A DNA stretch of 64,000 nt from NCBI GenBank assembly GCA_963678675.1, contig OY783191.1, forward strand, positions 16,087,096-16,151,095, in the 5' to 3' direction. This stretch comes from Xiphydria camelus. Lineage: Eukaryota; Arthropoda; Insecta; Hymenoptera; Xiphydriidae. The position numbers and the translations under genes were made by a program. Positions 32,547 to 44,879 of this stretch are shown here, one piece after another. Under the pieces are notes generated by a model, which was not told the origin of the DNA, did no database searches, and was given only the letters and a program-made list of their open reading frames with translations. How positions within the stretch are numbered: the stretch's first letter is position 1; each line of letters opens with the position of its first letter.

Positions 32547-33141
32547 TTTTTAGGTTATATATTCCTAGGTTGATGTTCTCACGATATGCTACGCGTTCCT
32601 TTTGGAAATGAAGCGCTTATTAGCGCTCACGCTTTTGCTGCCCTACCTGGATGAAATAAGCGTTTGTGAGCAGAAGTTATGACGTTACAATGACGTCATC
32701 ATTGCCTTTGTGAGCGCTCAAAGCGTCAAAGTGAACGGCATAAGCGATACTTATAAGCGCTTAAAGCGTGTAAGCGTCCAAAGCGAACGCGCCCTGAGGA
32801 TACCGTATTTGAAGTAAGTATATCATACGTACATACATGTATGCATAGAACTAAGCGCATTAGCATTGTACCTATTAGTGATTGCAAATGCAAATTATTA
32901 AATCGATGAAATACATTCATTTAAGAATGAAATGTTCCATTCTTGAAGATAGGTTAGATGAGAAGCTTTATAGTTTCAATAATTCATTGTAATTATTAAT
33001 ACTGTTTTAGTAGTAAATATTAAAATTGTTATAGCTTATACAGTATTTGTGGAATATGTCTGCAAGACGACTTGTAGAGTTCTTTTAGGAATTTTGTTAT
33101 CTGAAATATTACTATTTCTGATTTTGTTTTGTTTCTTTCAG

Positions 33142-34743
33142 TCGAGATGTGAATTTTGCGACGAAGCAATAGAATACGAATCGGAGCATATTTGTTGCGT
33201 GTTAAAGTTCAAGCCTCCAGCAGAGGAGGGTTACCAAATGGAAAATGGTGACGCAATAAATGACGTTGAAAGTTTTATAGATGCTATACGTCACAAACGT
33301 ATTTTATGGGATTCCACACTACTCTACACAATGCGCAGTGCAGCAAGCGTAAAACTTGTATGGGCGGAGCTGGATCATATTTTTAGTAACTATTTTAACA
33401 TCTTTCAATTTTTCTTCTTAAGAAATTTTAATATGTAAATAGCATATACTTGTAGAATATTTCTCAGTTTTTATATATTCTAATCTTCGATAACTACTTA
33501 TTAGAAGAAATTATAAGAGATAATAAATATAATTTCAGATGTAACACGAGGAGTATCTCAAACGAAATGGAGAAACTTGCGTGATACATACGTTCGCAAG
33601 TGTGCTGAACAAAAAAAATATGTAAGAAGTGGTAGTGGAGCGATAAGTCGTCCAAAAAAGGAAACTTGGCCATATTTTGAACTCATGGAGTTTCTGCGTC
33701 CAGCTGTAGGCTACAAACGGTAAACAATATTTTATTCGTACTAATTGCATTTGAATGTAATATTTGGTAATTTGACAGTTCATTATATGTATATGGTGTA
33801 ATAACGGTGTAAAATTTGTAGAACCCACAGTAACATTGAGGTGCCGACGACAACCTGCAGTAATTATAAACCACATTTTAAAAAACCATTATTGGAAAAA
33901 AAATGGAATGAAAACTATAATATATCACAAGGTATGTACGAAAGTAAAAAAGAAGTATGTAATGTTTTTGTTGCATTTTATTATGTTAAAAACAGTACTG
34001 TTGCGGTATATATGTATTGGTATATCTATATTATTTCATTACAGATTCTGAAGAAACGATTCAAGAAAATAAAAGTCAATCCACTAGTTTTCCAACTGTG
34101 GCGGGACCAAGTTCTACAGGTATTATTGAAAGATTTCAAACACACCGAGAATTTGCCCTATGCTTACTGAAAATTAGTATTCAATGACATTATACTATTT
34201 ACTATACTTTAAAAAATCGATTATACGGTATAGGTCATCGCTTAAGTCTTCAGTATAAATTTATTAATGGCACTATCGACAAATTTATGAATATAAGATA
34301 TTAATATAATTTATAATTACTATTACAGACTTAAACCAAAGAGATCTCAATTTGCTAACGCCCAGCCCTACCTTCACGATCGTCAGCACTGGTAGCACCA
34401 GTGACTCGTCACAAACATCAATAGGTATGAATGTACATATTAACATCGTTAATAACTATTATCTTCCTAGTTTCGCATCTAATTCATTTTTATTTCAGTA
34501 AAACGTAGACGCACAATTCCCAAAAATAAGCAGGATGACTTCGCTGCAATGCAGAATAACCTAATGGAGCAATTAAAAACAACCGACTCTGCTATTAATT
34601 CGGCTCTAACTTTGGACAGCCAAAATCCAGTTTTTGCTTTTACAAGTTATTTGGCATGTCGTATGAAAAAATTATCTGAGGAGAAATTTGAGATCCTTCA
34701 AAGGAAAATTTTACAAGACTTATTTCAAGTTGAAGACGCATAA
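33142..34743 (+). CDS. MADF-BESS protein of element G, first exon disrupted
   Basis: Exons 33142-33385, 33539-33719, 33822-33931, 34045-34119, 34329-34424 and 34499-34743 total 951 nt (316 codons plus stop) with consistent phases. The MADF domain spans about residues 37-140: ESFIDAIRHKRILWDST, then KWRNLRDTYVRKC and ETWPYFELMEFLRP. A linker follows with VAGPSSTG and a C-terminal BESS-like motif, FAFTSYLACRMKKLSEEKFE. A preceding CxxC-like SRCEFCDEA segment opens exon 2. The start codon is probably the ATG at 29257, now 3.9 kb away because element B split that exon; an internal Met might serve. It is the accessory partner of G's nuclease. Confidence 0.75.
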
Positions 34744-34997
34744 ATAATAGTCTTACTCATTAATGTATAAATAAATTTGAAATCGAAAAATGAATTACGC
34801 GTACAAAACATTTTTTAAATGCCTTTACATCAGTCCTAGATAGTTATTATTGTAAATCCACAGACAGCATAAGGGTTAAAATAACATTGTGCTATTAGTG
34901 ATTTCAACTATTGGTGAAATGTTTATCGACATCTTATCTTATTTAAAATTTTGAATTTCTTACAATAAAACCACATATATGCTTATATACATTACAG

Positions 34998-36463
34998 TTA
35001 CGCTACTTGATTATATTGCCAAGGAATTGCGCCTTCATTTTCTAAGTATAATGCAAATGTATCTCTAATTTTGGATGCATACCGAGAATGGGCATTTCCT
35101 CCAGCCATTGTTATATTATTTAAACCTACAGCAGGTTCTTGTTGCCTCCACTGACCTTCTACTATATTACCTTCTTTATTAACAAAGTCTCCATATCCCG
35201 CTGGACTGTAACCGGTTTTGTGCATCAAAAAATTATGCAGACATACGGAAGCTTTTACTATTGAAATTGTAGTTTCTAACGAGGTATTCATGGGTCTTCG
35301 AAAAATTCTCCACCGTGTAGCCATGATACCAAAAGTATTTTCAACAACACCTCTTGCTCTACTAAGTCGATAATTAAATATTTCCTTCCTTTGTGGTAAT
35401 TGTTTACCTGGATATGGGCGTAATGTAAATTTGTTTAGTTGAAAAGCGGCATCTCCTACTAAAACATATGGTACCCGTTGTGGTATATTAGGATGAAGTA
35501 GTGATGGAGATGGCAAACTCATTTCGTTGTTGGCAAAACGTTGTCCCATAATGGAATTCCGAAAAGTTCCACCATCACTATGTCGACCTTGTGCACCTAT
35601 GTCAACCATAAGGAAACGGTATGAAGCGGAAGCAATTGCCATCAAGACAATACTGTACTGGCCCTTGTAATTGTAATATGTAGAACCTGAATGTTCTGGT
35701 GCCTGTAAATATTATAATAAATTCATATACACATTTCTCTTCTATAGTAAAAAGGGTAACTGAAAACTAATGTACCACATAAACACTTAGCATAATTTAA
35801 AATAACAGGTTTATTTGCAAGAACATTACCTGTATTACAACATGCTTTCCATCTATTGCCCCCACACAATGGGGGAAATTCCATCTTTCTTCAAACTCTT
35901 GTGCTATCTCCAACCAGCCTTTTTCTGATGGTTGAAACAATACTATTGGATTTAATACATTCCAGATTGATTCACAAGTTTCACGGATGATATTTGTTAC
36001 CGTGCTTCTGCCTACTCTGTATGACATTGCCATCGATGCCATGAGATCTCCGGAAGCTAAATACCTACAACATACATATGTATAATAGTAATCAAATTAT
36101 ACAGAGTTAAATTATATTAACATATCAAACTTACCGAAGTGTTAGACTTAATCTTAAATGAGGTGGAAGTGGCTCTCTACAATTAGTCGTCTGTTTCCCA
36201 ATTAATGGTGACACTAAGTCTAATAATTCATAAAACGTCTCTAGTGACATACGCATGTAGTTGAAATACCATTCCTTATCATTCAGAGACATTTCTAGTA
36301 CGAGATTTGTACCTGCTCCTTGCTCATCTCGTCTAGTGATAGTTGGGCGAATCCAATACTTCCTTTTTCATTTTCTAGCTTGCGCTCGTTTATGACGAAT
36401 AAGGTTTAAAGCAGCAACTAATAAAATTCGCTTCCTGATCAATAATAGTCTACGTATATCCAT
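34998..36463 (-). pseudogene. HARBI1-type transposase of element G, one in-frame stop
   Basis: Exons 36135-36463, 35830-36064 and 34998-35702 total 1269 nt in one frame except for TGA at 36368-36370, inside a basic stretch (QARK, stop, KRKYWIRP), most simply a CGA-to-TGA transition. Motifs are MRMSLETFYELLDLVSPLIG, an HTH-like MSYRVGRSTVTNIIRETCES, HCVGAIDGKHVVI (first Asp), VLVGDAAFQLNKF (second Asp) and VVENTFGIMATRWRIF (Glu). One base separates this copy from an open 422-codon frame, so decay is recent. Confidence 0.85.
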
Positions 36464-36926
36464 TTTTGATCACAGATAATATTAATTCGTCAATGTATCT
36501 GAATATATCAATTCCCTAAAGACTATCGACATAAGCCTCTCCATAACCCTATCATGTCTCAAAAAATGCTAACTGATCATTGAATGTCATTAGGTTTGTT
36601 CCAACCGACGATTCCTGTACGGTTCTGGAACTGTCGCGGAACTGGTGGGATCGTTTTAATGCGCAGGCGCGATGTTTGCACTGCTGGGAACTGGCGGGAG
36701 CAGTTGGAACGGTTTTGGGATCGTTCGTGAATCGGTCAGTCGTGTCTAACCCACGATACGGTGAACACGGTGTTCTCTAGTGCATATCACGCTCTTTCAA
36801 TTGACGTTTTGTGTCATTTGCAAGCTACGTGAAGTGTCAGTCGTGTCGAACCCACGATATAGTAAATACGGTGTTCTTTAGTGCATATCACGCTCATTGT
36901 ATTGACATTTTCTAAGAATTAAGATA

Positions 36927-38549
36927 ATGTCTGATGAGGATAGTGATGTGTCGAGTATTCCGGATATGTGTATTTCGGAAACAAGTGACGATGACATCGA
37001 AGTATTAGAACCGAGGGTGAAAAACCAGGATTATTTAGGTAAGTGACAACTTGAGGTTTAATTTAGAGCATCTTTGTTGGAAAACTTTGATAGAAAATCA
37101 TTCAATTTGACTGAAAGTTTATAAAGAGAAGGTGGATTAAATTTGATGTAATGAGATTGACATTTCTACACAGAATTATTTTGCTATATCAAGTCTATCA
37201 AACTTTTGCAACAAGGGGTAGTACAATAGTCAACAAATGACTGGAAGCAACTAATTGTACCCATTTACTTTAGAAGAAACAGTTCCGCAGTATACGGATG
37301 AAGTGTTCTTCGAACATTTCCGTTTGTCTCGGGAAACGGCAAACAACATAGCGCAGAGGTTTGAACAGAGCAACTGTTTTAGTGCGCAGCCTGGTCAGCA
37401 CGGAAGCATTTCAGCAATTGATCAAGTAAGTTAGCAAAGTGAAAATAAATTTTAAATGTCGATCTAAAAATAAGTAATTTAAAGAATGTTAGTCTGGAAT
37501 GAATCTTGTCATCCTTTAAAGTGGCGAAAATTTTTGAAAATTATATCTCCAATTGAAGCAATAGTGGTGCCAAATTGATTACAAATTACAATATCTTTTC
37601 AGTATTTTTACAGTTTCATTATGGTTTCAGGTCCTCATTTATTTATGGTATGTGGGACATCAGACTGCAAGTTTCCGGGATGTTGCTGATCGATTCAACG
37701 TAACGATTAGCACTATCTACCGGATCATTCGACGCCTGACATCATTTGTCAGTTCTTTGTCACCGGAAGTAATACGATGGCCGAATGAAGCTGAGAAGCG
37801 ACTATCGGCCGAACATTTCCGAGAAAACGGTTTCCCAAATGTAATAGGGGCAATTGATGGAACCCACATCCAAATTGACAGGCCACGAGGAGATCCCGAC
37901 TCGTATATTAATCGGAAAGGATATTTCTCGATTCAGGTAGGACATTTGTAAAGTATAGCAATACCAATGTATACAGATAGAATGATGGTGAGAACCTATT
38001 TCGTTTTTGTTAATAATGTATAATTTGTTTCAGGTGCAGGCGGTTTGTGACCACAATAAAAAGATTGTGGACTTGTTTCTTGGTTTTCCGGGCTCCGTTC
38101 ACGACAGTAGAGTCTTTAGAAATTCACCCCTGGGCCAAAATCTTGCAGAAAGATGCGGCAGATATTTCCTCCTCGGGGACAGTGGCTATCCACTCCATGC
38201 AAATTTGCTCACTCCTTATAAGGACCGGGGTCACTTAACCAGAAGACAACAATACTACAACATCACACTTGCCAGGAACCGATACGTCATAGAGCATTGT
38301 TTCGGGATATTGAAACAAAAATTTCGTCAGCTCTACCATGTCAAGCTGAGGGACATCGAAGTACTGGTACATTTTATAAGAGCAGCATGTGTGCTTCACA
38401 ATTTAGCGCTGAACGATAATTTGGAAGAGGAGAACGAGGGAGAATTACGTGTTATGCCTGCGCACTTGCCTGTGCAAAATGAGGACGACAACGAAGAAGA
38501 TGACGTGGCAGCTCGTGTTGTTAGAGACAGGGTTGCTGACAATTTGTAA
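36927..38549 (+). CDS. HARBI1-type DDE transposase of element C (361 aa)
   Basis: Exons 36927-37038, 37274-37425, 37631-37936 and 38034-38549 total 1086 nt without a stop. The acidic N terminus MSDEDSDVSSIPDMCISETS is followed by FFEHFRLSRETANNIAQRFE, then an HTH (FRDVADRFNVTISTIYRIIR). The triad is GAIDGTHIQI (Asp about 164), FLLGDSGYPLHANLL (Asp about 239) and YVIEHCFGILKQKFR (Glu about 277). All introns have GTAAGT or GTAGG donors and TTTCAG or TTTAG acceptors. Exon 4's acceptor region is repeated several times downstream (38600-39600). It could mobilise C and relatives sharing the GGTTTGTTCCAACC terminus. Confidence 0.9.
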
Positions 38550-38599
38550 ATTTGTTCCCCTTTGTCTGGAGGAACGGCAAGCAACGCAGCGCAGAGAGA

Positions 38600-39860
38600 G
38601 TCGAAAATCTCAGCATTAATGAGGTAATGAAATTACAGCAATACTAATTTATACCGATTGAATGATTGTGAAACCTATTCCGTCTTCGTTAATGCTGCAT
38701 AATTTGTTTCAGATTCAGGCGGTTGGTCTCACCAGAAGAAAAAGAAATACCACGTGGAACGCATAGTTCTCGAATCAGGTAAGACATTTATGAAACGGAA
38801 GTACAGCAATAACAGTTTATACCGACTGAAAAATTGTCAAAACTATTTCGTCTTTGTTAATACTATATAATTTTTTTCAGATGCACGCGGTTGGTGACCA
38901 GAAGAAGAATAAATACCACGTGGAACGCATATCAAACTTCACAGGCCACAAGGAGATCAAGAATGAGACATCAATGGAGAAGGATATTTCTCGATTCAGG
39001 TAAGACAGTTATGAAACGAAAGTAGAGCATTAGCAATTTATACAGATTGAATGATTGTAAAATCTATTTCGTCTTTGTGAATAATGCATAATTAGTTTCA
39101 GATGCAGGCGGTTGATGATCGGAAGAAACAAATCGAGTGCTACACGGCAGGACCTCCTAACTGACGAAAAGGACATTTTACAGGAGAGACACTACAATCT
39201 ATGGCTTCCTGATTCTAAAAGTGCTTTAAAAAATGTTTTCGGCGATAAAATAGCTCAAAGCAATTACGCTAGCTACTTTATCACCGACAACATTTCTTAA
39301 ATCACTTGTAGAATGACAAAGTCATAGATTTTAGTGTCTCTCCTATACAATTTCCTTTTCGTCAGTTACGAGGTCCTGCCGTGTAGCACTCGAAATTCCA
39401 ATTGGCAATTGATGGAAAGCATTTCGAAATGGACAGGCCAGAAGGACAATCAGACTGAGACATTACTGGAAAAGGATTTTTCTCCATTCAGGTAAGACAG
39501 TTACGAAATGAAAGTACAGCAATAGCAATTCATACCGATTGAATGATTGTACAATCTATTTCGTCTTTGTGAATAATGCATAATTAGTTTCAGATGCAGG
39601 CGGTTGATGATCGGAAGAAACAAATCGAGTGCTACACGGCAGGACCTCCTAACTGACGAAAAGGACATTTTACAGGAGAGACACTACAATCTATGGCTTC
39701 CTAATTCTAAAAGTGCTTTAAAAAATGTTTTCGGCGATAAAATAGCTCAAAGCAATTACGCAAGAGCTACAATTGTACTTATTCTTTCTTTATTTATTAC
39801 TGTAGTTGATGAAATACATGTGGCATTAAGGATATTAACCATGAGGAGCATTTCGCTGTA
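38600..39860 (+). repeat. Degenerate tandem duplications around the exon-4 acceptor
   Basis: The block with TTTCAG then GATGCAGGCGGTTG and a GAAGAAACAAATC-like tail recurs near 38710, 38877, 39098 and 39590. A 230-bp segment is duplicated almost exactly (39040-39272 and 39532-39764), including a 60-codon open frame with WLPDSKSALKNVFGDKIAQS. An inverted piece lies at 39335-39400. No function is apparent; this looks like slippage decay of the element's 3' half. Confidence 0.7.
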
Positions 39861-40009
39861 GCTTTACTCTGTAACTTAGACTGATACTCTTACCTATACT
39901 CTTTAACTTCAAGTTATACTCTTATCTACACTCTTTAAATTAAGCTTTATTTAAACGTAATATACATATGTACAGTATAAAGTAAATATAAACTTATTAT
40001 GAACCTACG

Positions 40010-40340
40010 ATGTGTTACCACACTCGCAAGTGCACACCTTACTTTCTAAAATTCCGTTCCTCTCCTCAATCAATGTATTCCTTCTCTTCATCAATTTATT
40101 CCTTTTTTTCATTCCTTCCAACTGTTACTTTTCAGTCGCGTGCATTTCGTCGTCTTCGGAATCGGGGTTGCGCTTTCTTCGACTCTTTCCTCTCCGTCAT
40201 CGTAGCAATCGTCTATCAGCGGCAATTGGGCAGTAGTATCATTGGACAGCAAAATTTCGGGGTTGAACGTTCTCCTTTTCAGAAAGATTGCCTCCATCTC
40301 CGCTTCGAATTCAAAATAATTCCGTCCTGCACCTACTTCA
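40010..40340 (-). pseudogene. Decayed Myb/SANT partner gene, last exon (left half of C)
   Basis: The minus strand reads GAGRNYFEFEAEMEAIF, then FNPEILLSNDTTAQLPL, then a basic tail, parallel to the intact exon at 43995-44398 (FEYETEMDGIF, YPEILLSNDSTAQL). A stop follows KSNSWKE, so the coiled-coil end is out of frame. Confidence 0.75.
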
Positions 40341-40344
40341 ATAA

Positions 40345-41138
40345 GGCGTTTACACGGACACTAATAATGTCAGTATTTTGTACTATTGACAGTACTACTG
40401 ATCGTCTAAACGCTGCTTTACACGTCATTAAGTATTGATGGTAAGTATTGAATCATTCCATCAGTATTTGCGCGGTGTTTAGACGGTCAGTACAGTTTTA
40501 AAGTATTTTTGTCAGTACATGAGAAGAAGTCGAACTGAACAGTCGTTTCACTGCATTATGGATGAAGCATGTTTAGCAATTGTACTACCATTTCCTGTCA
40601 TTGAAGGGCAAAGAAAAACAGCAGGGGTTCGTACCCTCGGTGCTTCAACGGTGTCGCATCAATGAACTAAGTGACCAAGTCTTTCCTAGTGTTACTATTA
40701 TCTGTTATCTCTTATCCGTATATTCTGTTATCTCTACATTGATGCTATGTCTTTCTTTCTTTTTTTAGTCGGACGATTTCTACTTTCCCTTTCCGACATC
40801 GTGTTCATACTTCAAAATTTCAACGAAGACTGACAAAAACTTTTCTGCATCTGCTTGTCAGTAAGGAATACCGCACTGCTATATATGGAAGAATCAAAAT
40901 TACGGGACTCGACGGCCTATATCTAGGAAGGTCCGGAACGTGCTTTTCAGCCAATACGCTTCATTACAGTCCACCTCCATTGCGGGAGACTACTGTACTG
41001 AGGATATGAACTATATTTTTGTTTTCACCTTCAATATTACTGACAGTATCCCCTCCACTAAATTGGTATTGATGGAATTTTAAGTCATTCCTCAATACAA
41101 GCCGTCAGTACTTAATTACTGATAGACTAAATGCCGCA
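40345..41138. mobile_element. MITE-like sequence with TCAGTACT motifs
   Basis: Inner hairpin at about 40380-40498 (block GTACTACTGATCGTCTAAAC and its near complement) and a related inverted fragment near 41090-41135. Borders are unresolved. No gene. Confidence 0.4.
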
Positions 41139-41329
41139 ATTCTGGCTACCGTACAAATCAGTAAATAATTCAGCTTCACTTGCAAGGCGACTAACGACGC
41201 AGGGGAACGCTTCGGCAGAAGGGCTGTTCTTTTCCTCTCCACGTTGGGAGGAGAAAATTCGAAGGAAACCGAGCGTGACAATTAACTTCGGAAAGGCGAG
41301 CAGATTTGGCGCCGTCCGGTTGGCGCCGA

Positions 41330-43170
41330 CCCGGGACAAGTGTACGTGCGTGTCAATGGCTGAATGTAGGACCCCTGGTCACTTCTCCGATGATAGCGAA
41401 GGGCAGAGGGTACCCGTGCCCTCCCGCGAGGCTCCTGCAATTGGGAGTCGAGGCGCCTTGCGCTTGCGGAAGACTACCGCCCGCCTTGCCGTCGCGACCG
41501 GCACCCTACCGCGAGGCCCCTGAAATTGGAGAACGGGGTCGAGGAGCCTTGCGCGTAGTAGACCGGGAGCTGGATGGACTTGAGCATGCAAAATTCCGGC
41601 ACCGCATTCTGTCAATTAATTGAAGCTCAGTAAAGCTTGTAGATTAATATTTCGGATGTTGCCAGAACCTGCGATGTATCAATTTTTAGTTACACCCTCC
41701 TCCCCTTGAGTATCAAGTTAATCGATTGTGCACATGGTATCGGACTATGCAAATCATCTTTGTAGTGACAATTATTATTTTTTTTATAGTTAAAGACAGT
41801 AATCTAATCTACTCATTGTATCGCAACCACTTATAGCGTGTAATGCTGACAAAACATGACAAATGTTTTCACCAAGGAATTCAGCAGCTAAATGACGTCC
41901 GAGAAAATGTTCTTTTTATTACAACCGTGAAACCATAGGCCAAGACAACCAAGACGTGCTAGATTATTCCAAAAATACATACCCAGGATGAAAACATCTG
42001 CATCAGCGCTGATGATTATTACATGAGCATATTGAACTCTAACAGCAAGAAAGATATGATAAAACATCCTTCAATCGGCTTCTAAGTGCAGGTTCGAATT
42101 TAATTCAAATGCTTCAGAAAATGAAGAACCTTCTAATTAAAAACATTTTGTTAGAACTTCAAAAACCTCCACAAATATACATCTCTCACACAGTCGTCTT
42201 TTATTTCTACATAGGTAGGAGCAGTGGTACAGAGAAATCGGAGAAGTTGTATTTTATTTCTTTAGAATTGGTAGGAATTTTCGTATGTTAACTGGATATT
42301 ACAATATTTTTAATTCTTTCACCTTGACTCCGTAACGCTGACTAGAAATTTTATCGAGACATTATCACAATGGACACTATTCCATTGAAACGGACATTTT
42401 TGTTGTCTGAGTAAATATTATTTTCTTTTCTGCAGTAGTATGTCCAATTAAAGTCCGACATGTCCTGTTATTTTTAGGTGAATTATTCGATTTGATTGAA
42501 ACATTCCTTCCATTTCCTGGATTCACTATTATGTGGGATTTCCGAGGGGTTGCGAATCGTCGGATTTTGGGGGTAGTTTTGAAACACCTCCATGTAAATT
42601 CAGTTTAAAAATCGTGGTAGCAGAGTCAAAGAGTTAGGTTCAGAGCGATTTATGCTATGCTAATTGCAGGAGCCTCGCGGGAGGGCACGGGCACCTTCTG
42701 CCCTTCCTTCCTTCCTTCCTTTACTATCGTCGAACAGCCCTCGAGACGCACGTGGGTACCCTACCGCGAGGCTCCGCCGAAACATTTCGAGAACTGCGAT
42801 CAAAGCCACATCTCCTCGGGATCGTAAATCTGAAAGACGCTACGCATAAGGCGCCTCGACCCCGTTCTCCAATTTCAGGGGCCTCGCGGTAGGGTACCGG
42901 TCGCGACGGCAAAGCGGGCGGTATTCTTCCGCAAGCGCAAGGCGCCTCGACTCCGTCCTCCAATTGCAGGAGCCTCGCGGGAGGGCACGGGCACTCTCTG
43001 CCCTTCCTTCCTTTGCTATCGTCGAACAGCCCTCGAGACGCACGTGGGTGGGCACGTGCGGGGTCGAGGCGCCTTACGCGTAGTGTCTTTCAGATTTACG
43101 ATCCCGAGATGTGGCTTTAATCGCAGTTCTCGAAATGTTTCGGCGGAGCCTCGCGGTAGGCGTACCCTTG
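41330..43170. repeat. GC-rich interleaved inverted modules around an AT-rich core
   Basis: 41390-41580 and 42660-43170 share modules such as CCTCGCGGTAGGGTAC, GAGGCGCCTTGCGC, GTCGCGACCGGCACC and CTGCAATTGGGAG in mixed orientation and order. The 41640-42650 stretch between is ordinary AT-rich DNA with no gene. Base composition is very unlike the surroundings. Open frames here follow from high GC. Confidence 0.6.
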
Positions 43171-43456
43171 CGTCACTAGTCGCCTTGCAAGTCAGTCATC
43201 GACAAACTTGGGCGCGCTAAGGTCCGTTCAATTATCCATCCAACTACAATATTTCTCTCTGTGTCTCCACCAAACACCGAAGAAGGAGCAAAGAAATGAA
43301 TATCTTTGTTAATGGTAAATATGCAGAGTACGATAACATGTCCCAAGTGGGATTTTTTGCATTTCGCGCCTGACGGAGTGTTAAAGTTAATGCCTCGGAG
43401 CATTTCAAATTGAACTAGCGTTGTTGTACATAAGTTTGCTGTATTTCTAATGTGCA

Positions 43457-44398
43457 TTGTTCATTCCACTTTCAGAATTGCAAGAGTTTATTACGGTGGA
43501 CAACGTTGTCACCGAACAACCGTCATATTCTGCAGCTACACCTACACCTATACGTACATATACAGAGCAGGTGTTGGATTTTAAATGGGGGTCAGGAGAT
43601 ACAAAGATACTGATCGATTTGTACAGTACGTACAAAGCGAAGGTTGGGACATTTGAGATAAGGAATAACAAGAAATTGTGGGAGAAGGTAGCTGAGGAAA
43701 TGCAAAAGCTGGGTGTGCGAGTTACGGCAAATAACTGCCACAATCGCTGGAGAGTGCTGGAGCGAAATTATAAAAAATTCGTCGACAATCGAAATCAGAC
43801 TGGTACGTTATCTGAAACATTAATATGTCCTTAAAGAAATGTAAGGTCTTCATGATATTGTTGCGAAACTATTTTGTAAGGTCAACGAAGAATTTTAATA
43901 AAATCGTTTAGCTGGTCACATGAGACTTTTTCCTAAACGAATGATTTCTATTTGCTTCTTATTCCACTAATGTTCCATTGCCAAATGTTTGTAGGTGCAG
44001 GGCGGAAGAATTTCGAGTATGAAACGGAGATGGACGGAATATTTGGGAAGAAGAGAACCGTTTACCCTGAAATTTTACTGTCTAATGACAGTACAGCCCA
44101 ATTATCACTGACACCGGATTGCTGCGACGACGAAGAGGGAGGATTCGCAGATACCGCAACCCCGACGAAAAAGACAGTAAAACGACTGAAGAAGAAGATA
44201 GGCGCGGTTGACAAATTGCGACTGGAGAGGAGAGCCTATCACGACTCACGGATGGATGTGGAGTCCGAGAAATTACTGGAAATAAAGAGAAGGAACGATC
44301 TACTTGAGAAGAAGATTGCACTAATGCAAGAAAGGAATGAAATCCTGAAGAACAAGGTATGTGCGTGCGAGTGCGGAAACATCGTTAAGTCGTCATAA
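43457..44398 (+). CDS. Myb/SANT-like partner protein (right half of C)
   Basis: Exons 43457-43802 and 43995-44398 join in phase (donor GTACG, acceptor TTTGTAG). The trihelix Myb/SANT-like domain is LDFKWGSGDTKILIDLYSTY, KKLWEKVAEEMQKLGVRVTA, NNCHNRWRVLERNYKKFVDN. It is followed across the junction by QTGAGRKNFEYETEMDGIFG and PEILLSNDSTAQL, and a C-terminal coiled coil (RRNDLLEKKIALMQERNEIL) ending CACECGNIVKSS. The first Met shown may not be the true start, because TTTCAG at 43480 could be an acceptor for an upstream exon that I cannot find. It is the probable partner of the nuclease at 36927-38549. Confidence 0.78.
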
Positions 44399-44478
44399 CT
44401 GTATATTAACTTTATATTGCACATATTTAGAGTAAGTTTATATTAATTTCAATTTAAAGCGCATTGGTAATAGTATAA

Positions 44479-44780
44479 GGGGCATTCCATGTCAACTTTT
44501 AGTAGTACAAACTTTTGGGTCTCCGATGTAGTTGTTCATTTTTTTCCAAGTAATCAATATAAAAGCTGTCCTAAATGTCTATACTTTGTTAATTTCAGCA
44601 GTAACTCGCGATGAAAAAAAGAATTAGAAATATAAAAATTAATAACAGCTTACCGACTTATTGAATCGTTCTGAAAATTTAGGCCAGTTCTTATATTGAT
44701 TTAAGATACTTGAAAAAAAATGAACAACTACATCGGAGACCCAAAAGTTTCTACTACTAAAAGTTGACATGGAATGCCCC
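44479..44780. mobile_element. 302-bp MITE with GGGGCATTCCATGTCAAC ends
   Basis: TIRs of about 75 bp including GGGTCTCCGATGTAGTTG are near-perfect inverted repeats. The middle is AT-rich and non-coding. No clear target duplication (flanks ATAA and ATCA). Confidence 0.8.
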
Positions 44781-44879
44781 ATCAGTTTAAGTATTTAAAG
44801 AGTATTTTACCAACTACTATGAAAATAAGTATAATTTGTAGTCTCTTCGACATGAAATTAAATAATCACATCAATTTGC

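Larger units (their letters stand above)
29267..32796. mobile_element. Element B: intact two-gene Harbinger inside G's MADF exon 1
   Basis: Ends CAGGGCGCGTTCGCTTTGG and complement, with subterminal AAGCGCT / AGCGCTTA repeats in both orientations. Flanking sequence is a near palindrome (CCTCA on the left, TGAGG on the right), so the exact border and 3-bp duplication are ambiguous. Left of it ATGGAAGCC and right of it GAGGATACCGTATTTGAA plus donor GTAAGT look like the two halves of one exon. Both encoded genes are open. A 158-bp hairpin MITE sits between them. Confidence 0.85.

Noticed and set aside
41131..41623. Overlapping GC-rich frames of 105-130 codons
   Set aside because: Low-stop frames due to high GC; no domain, and the modules recur in scrambled order.
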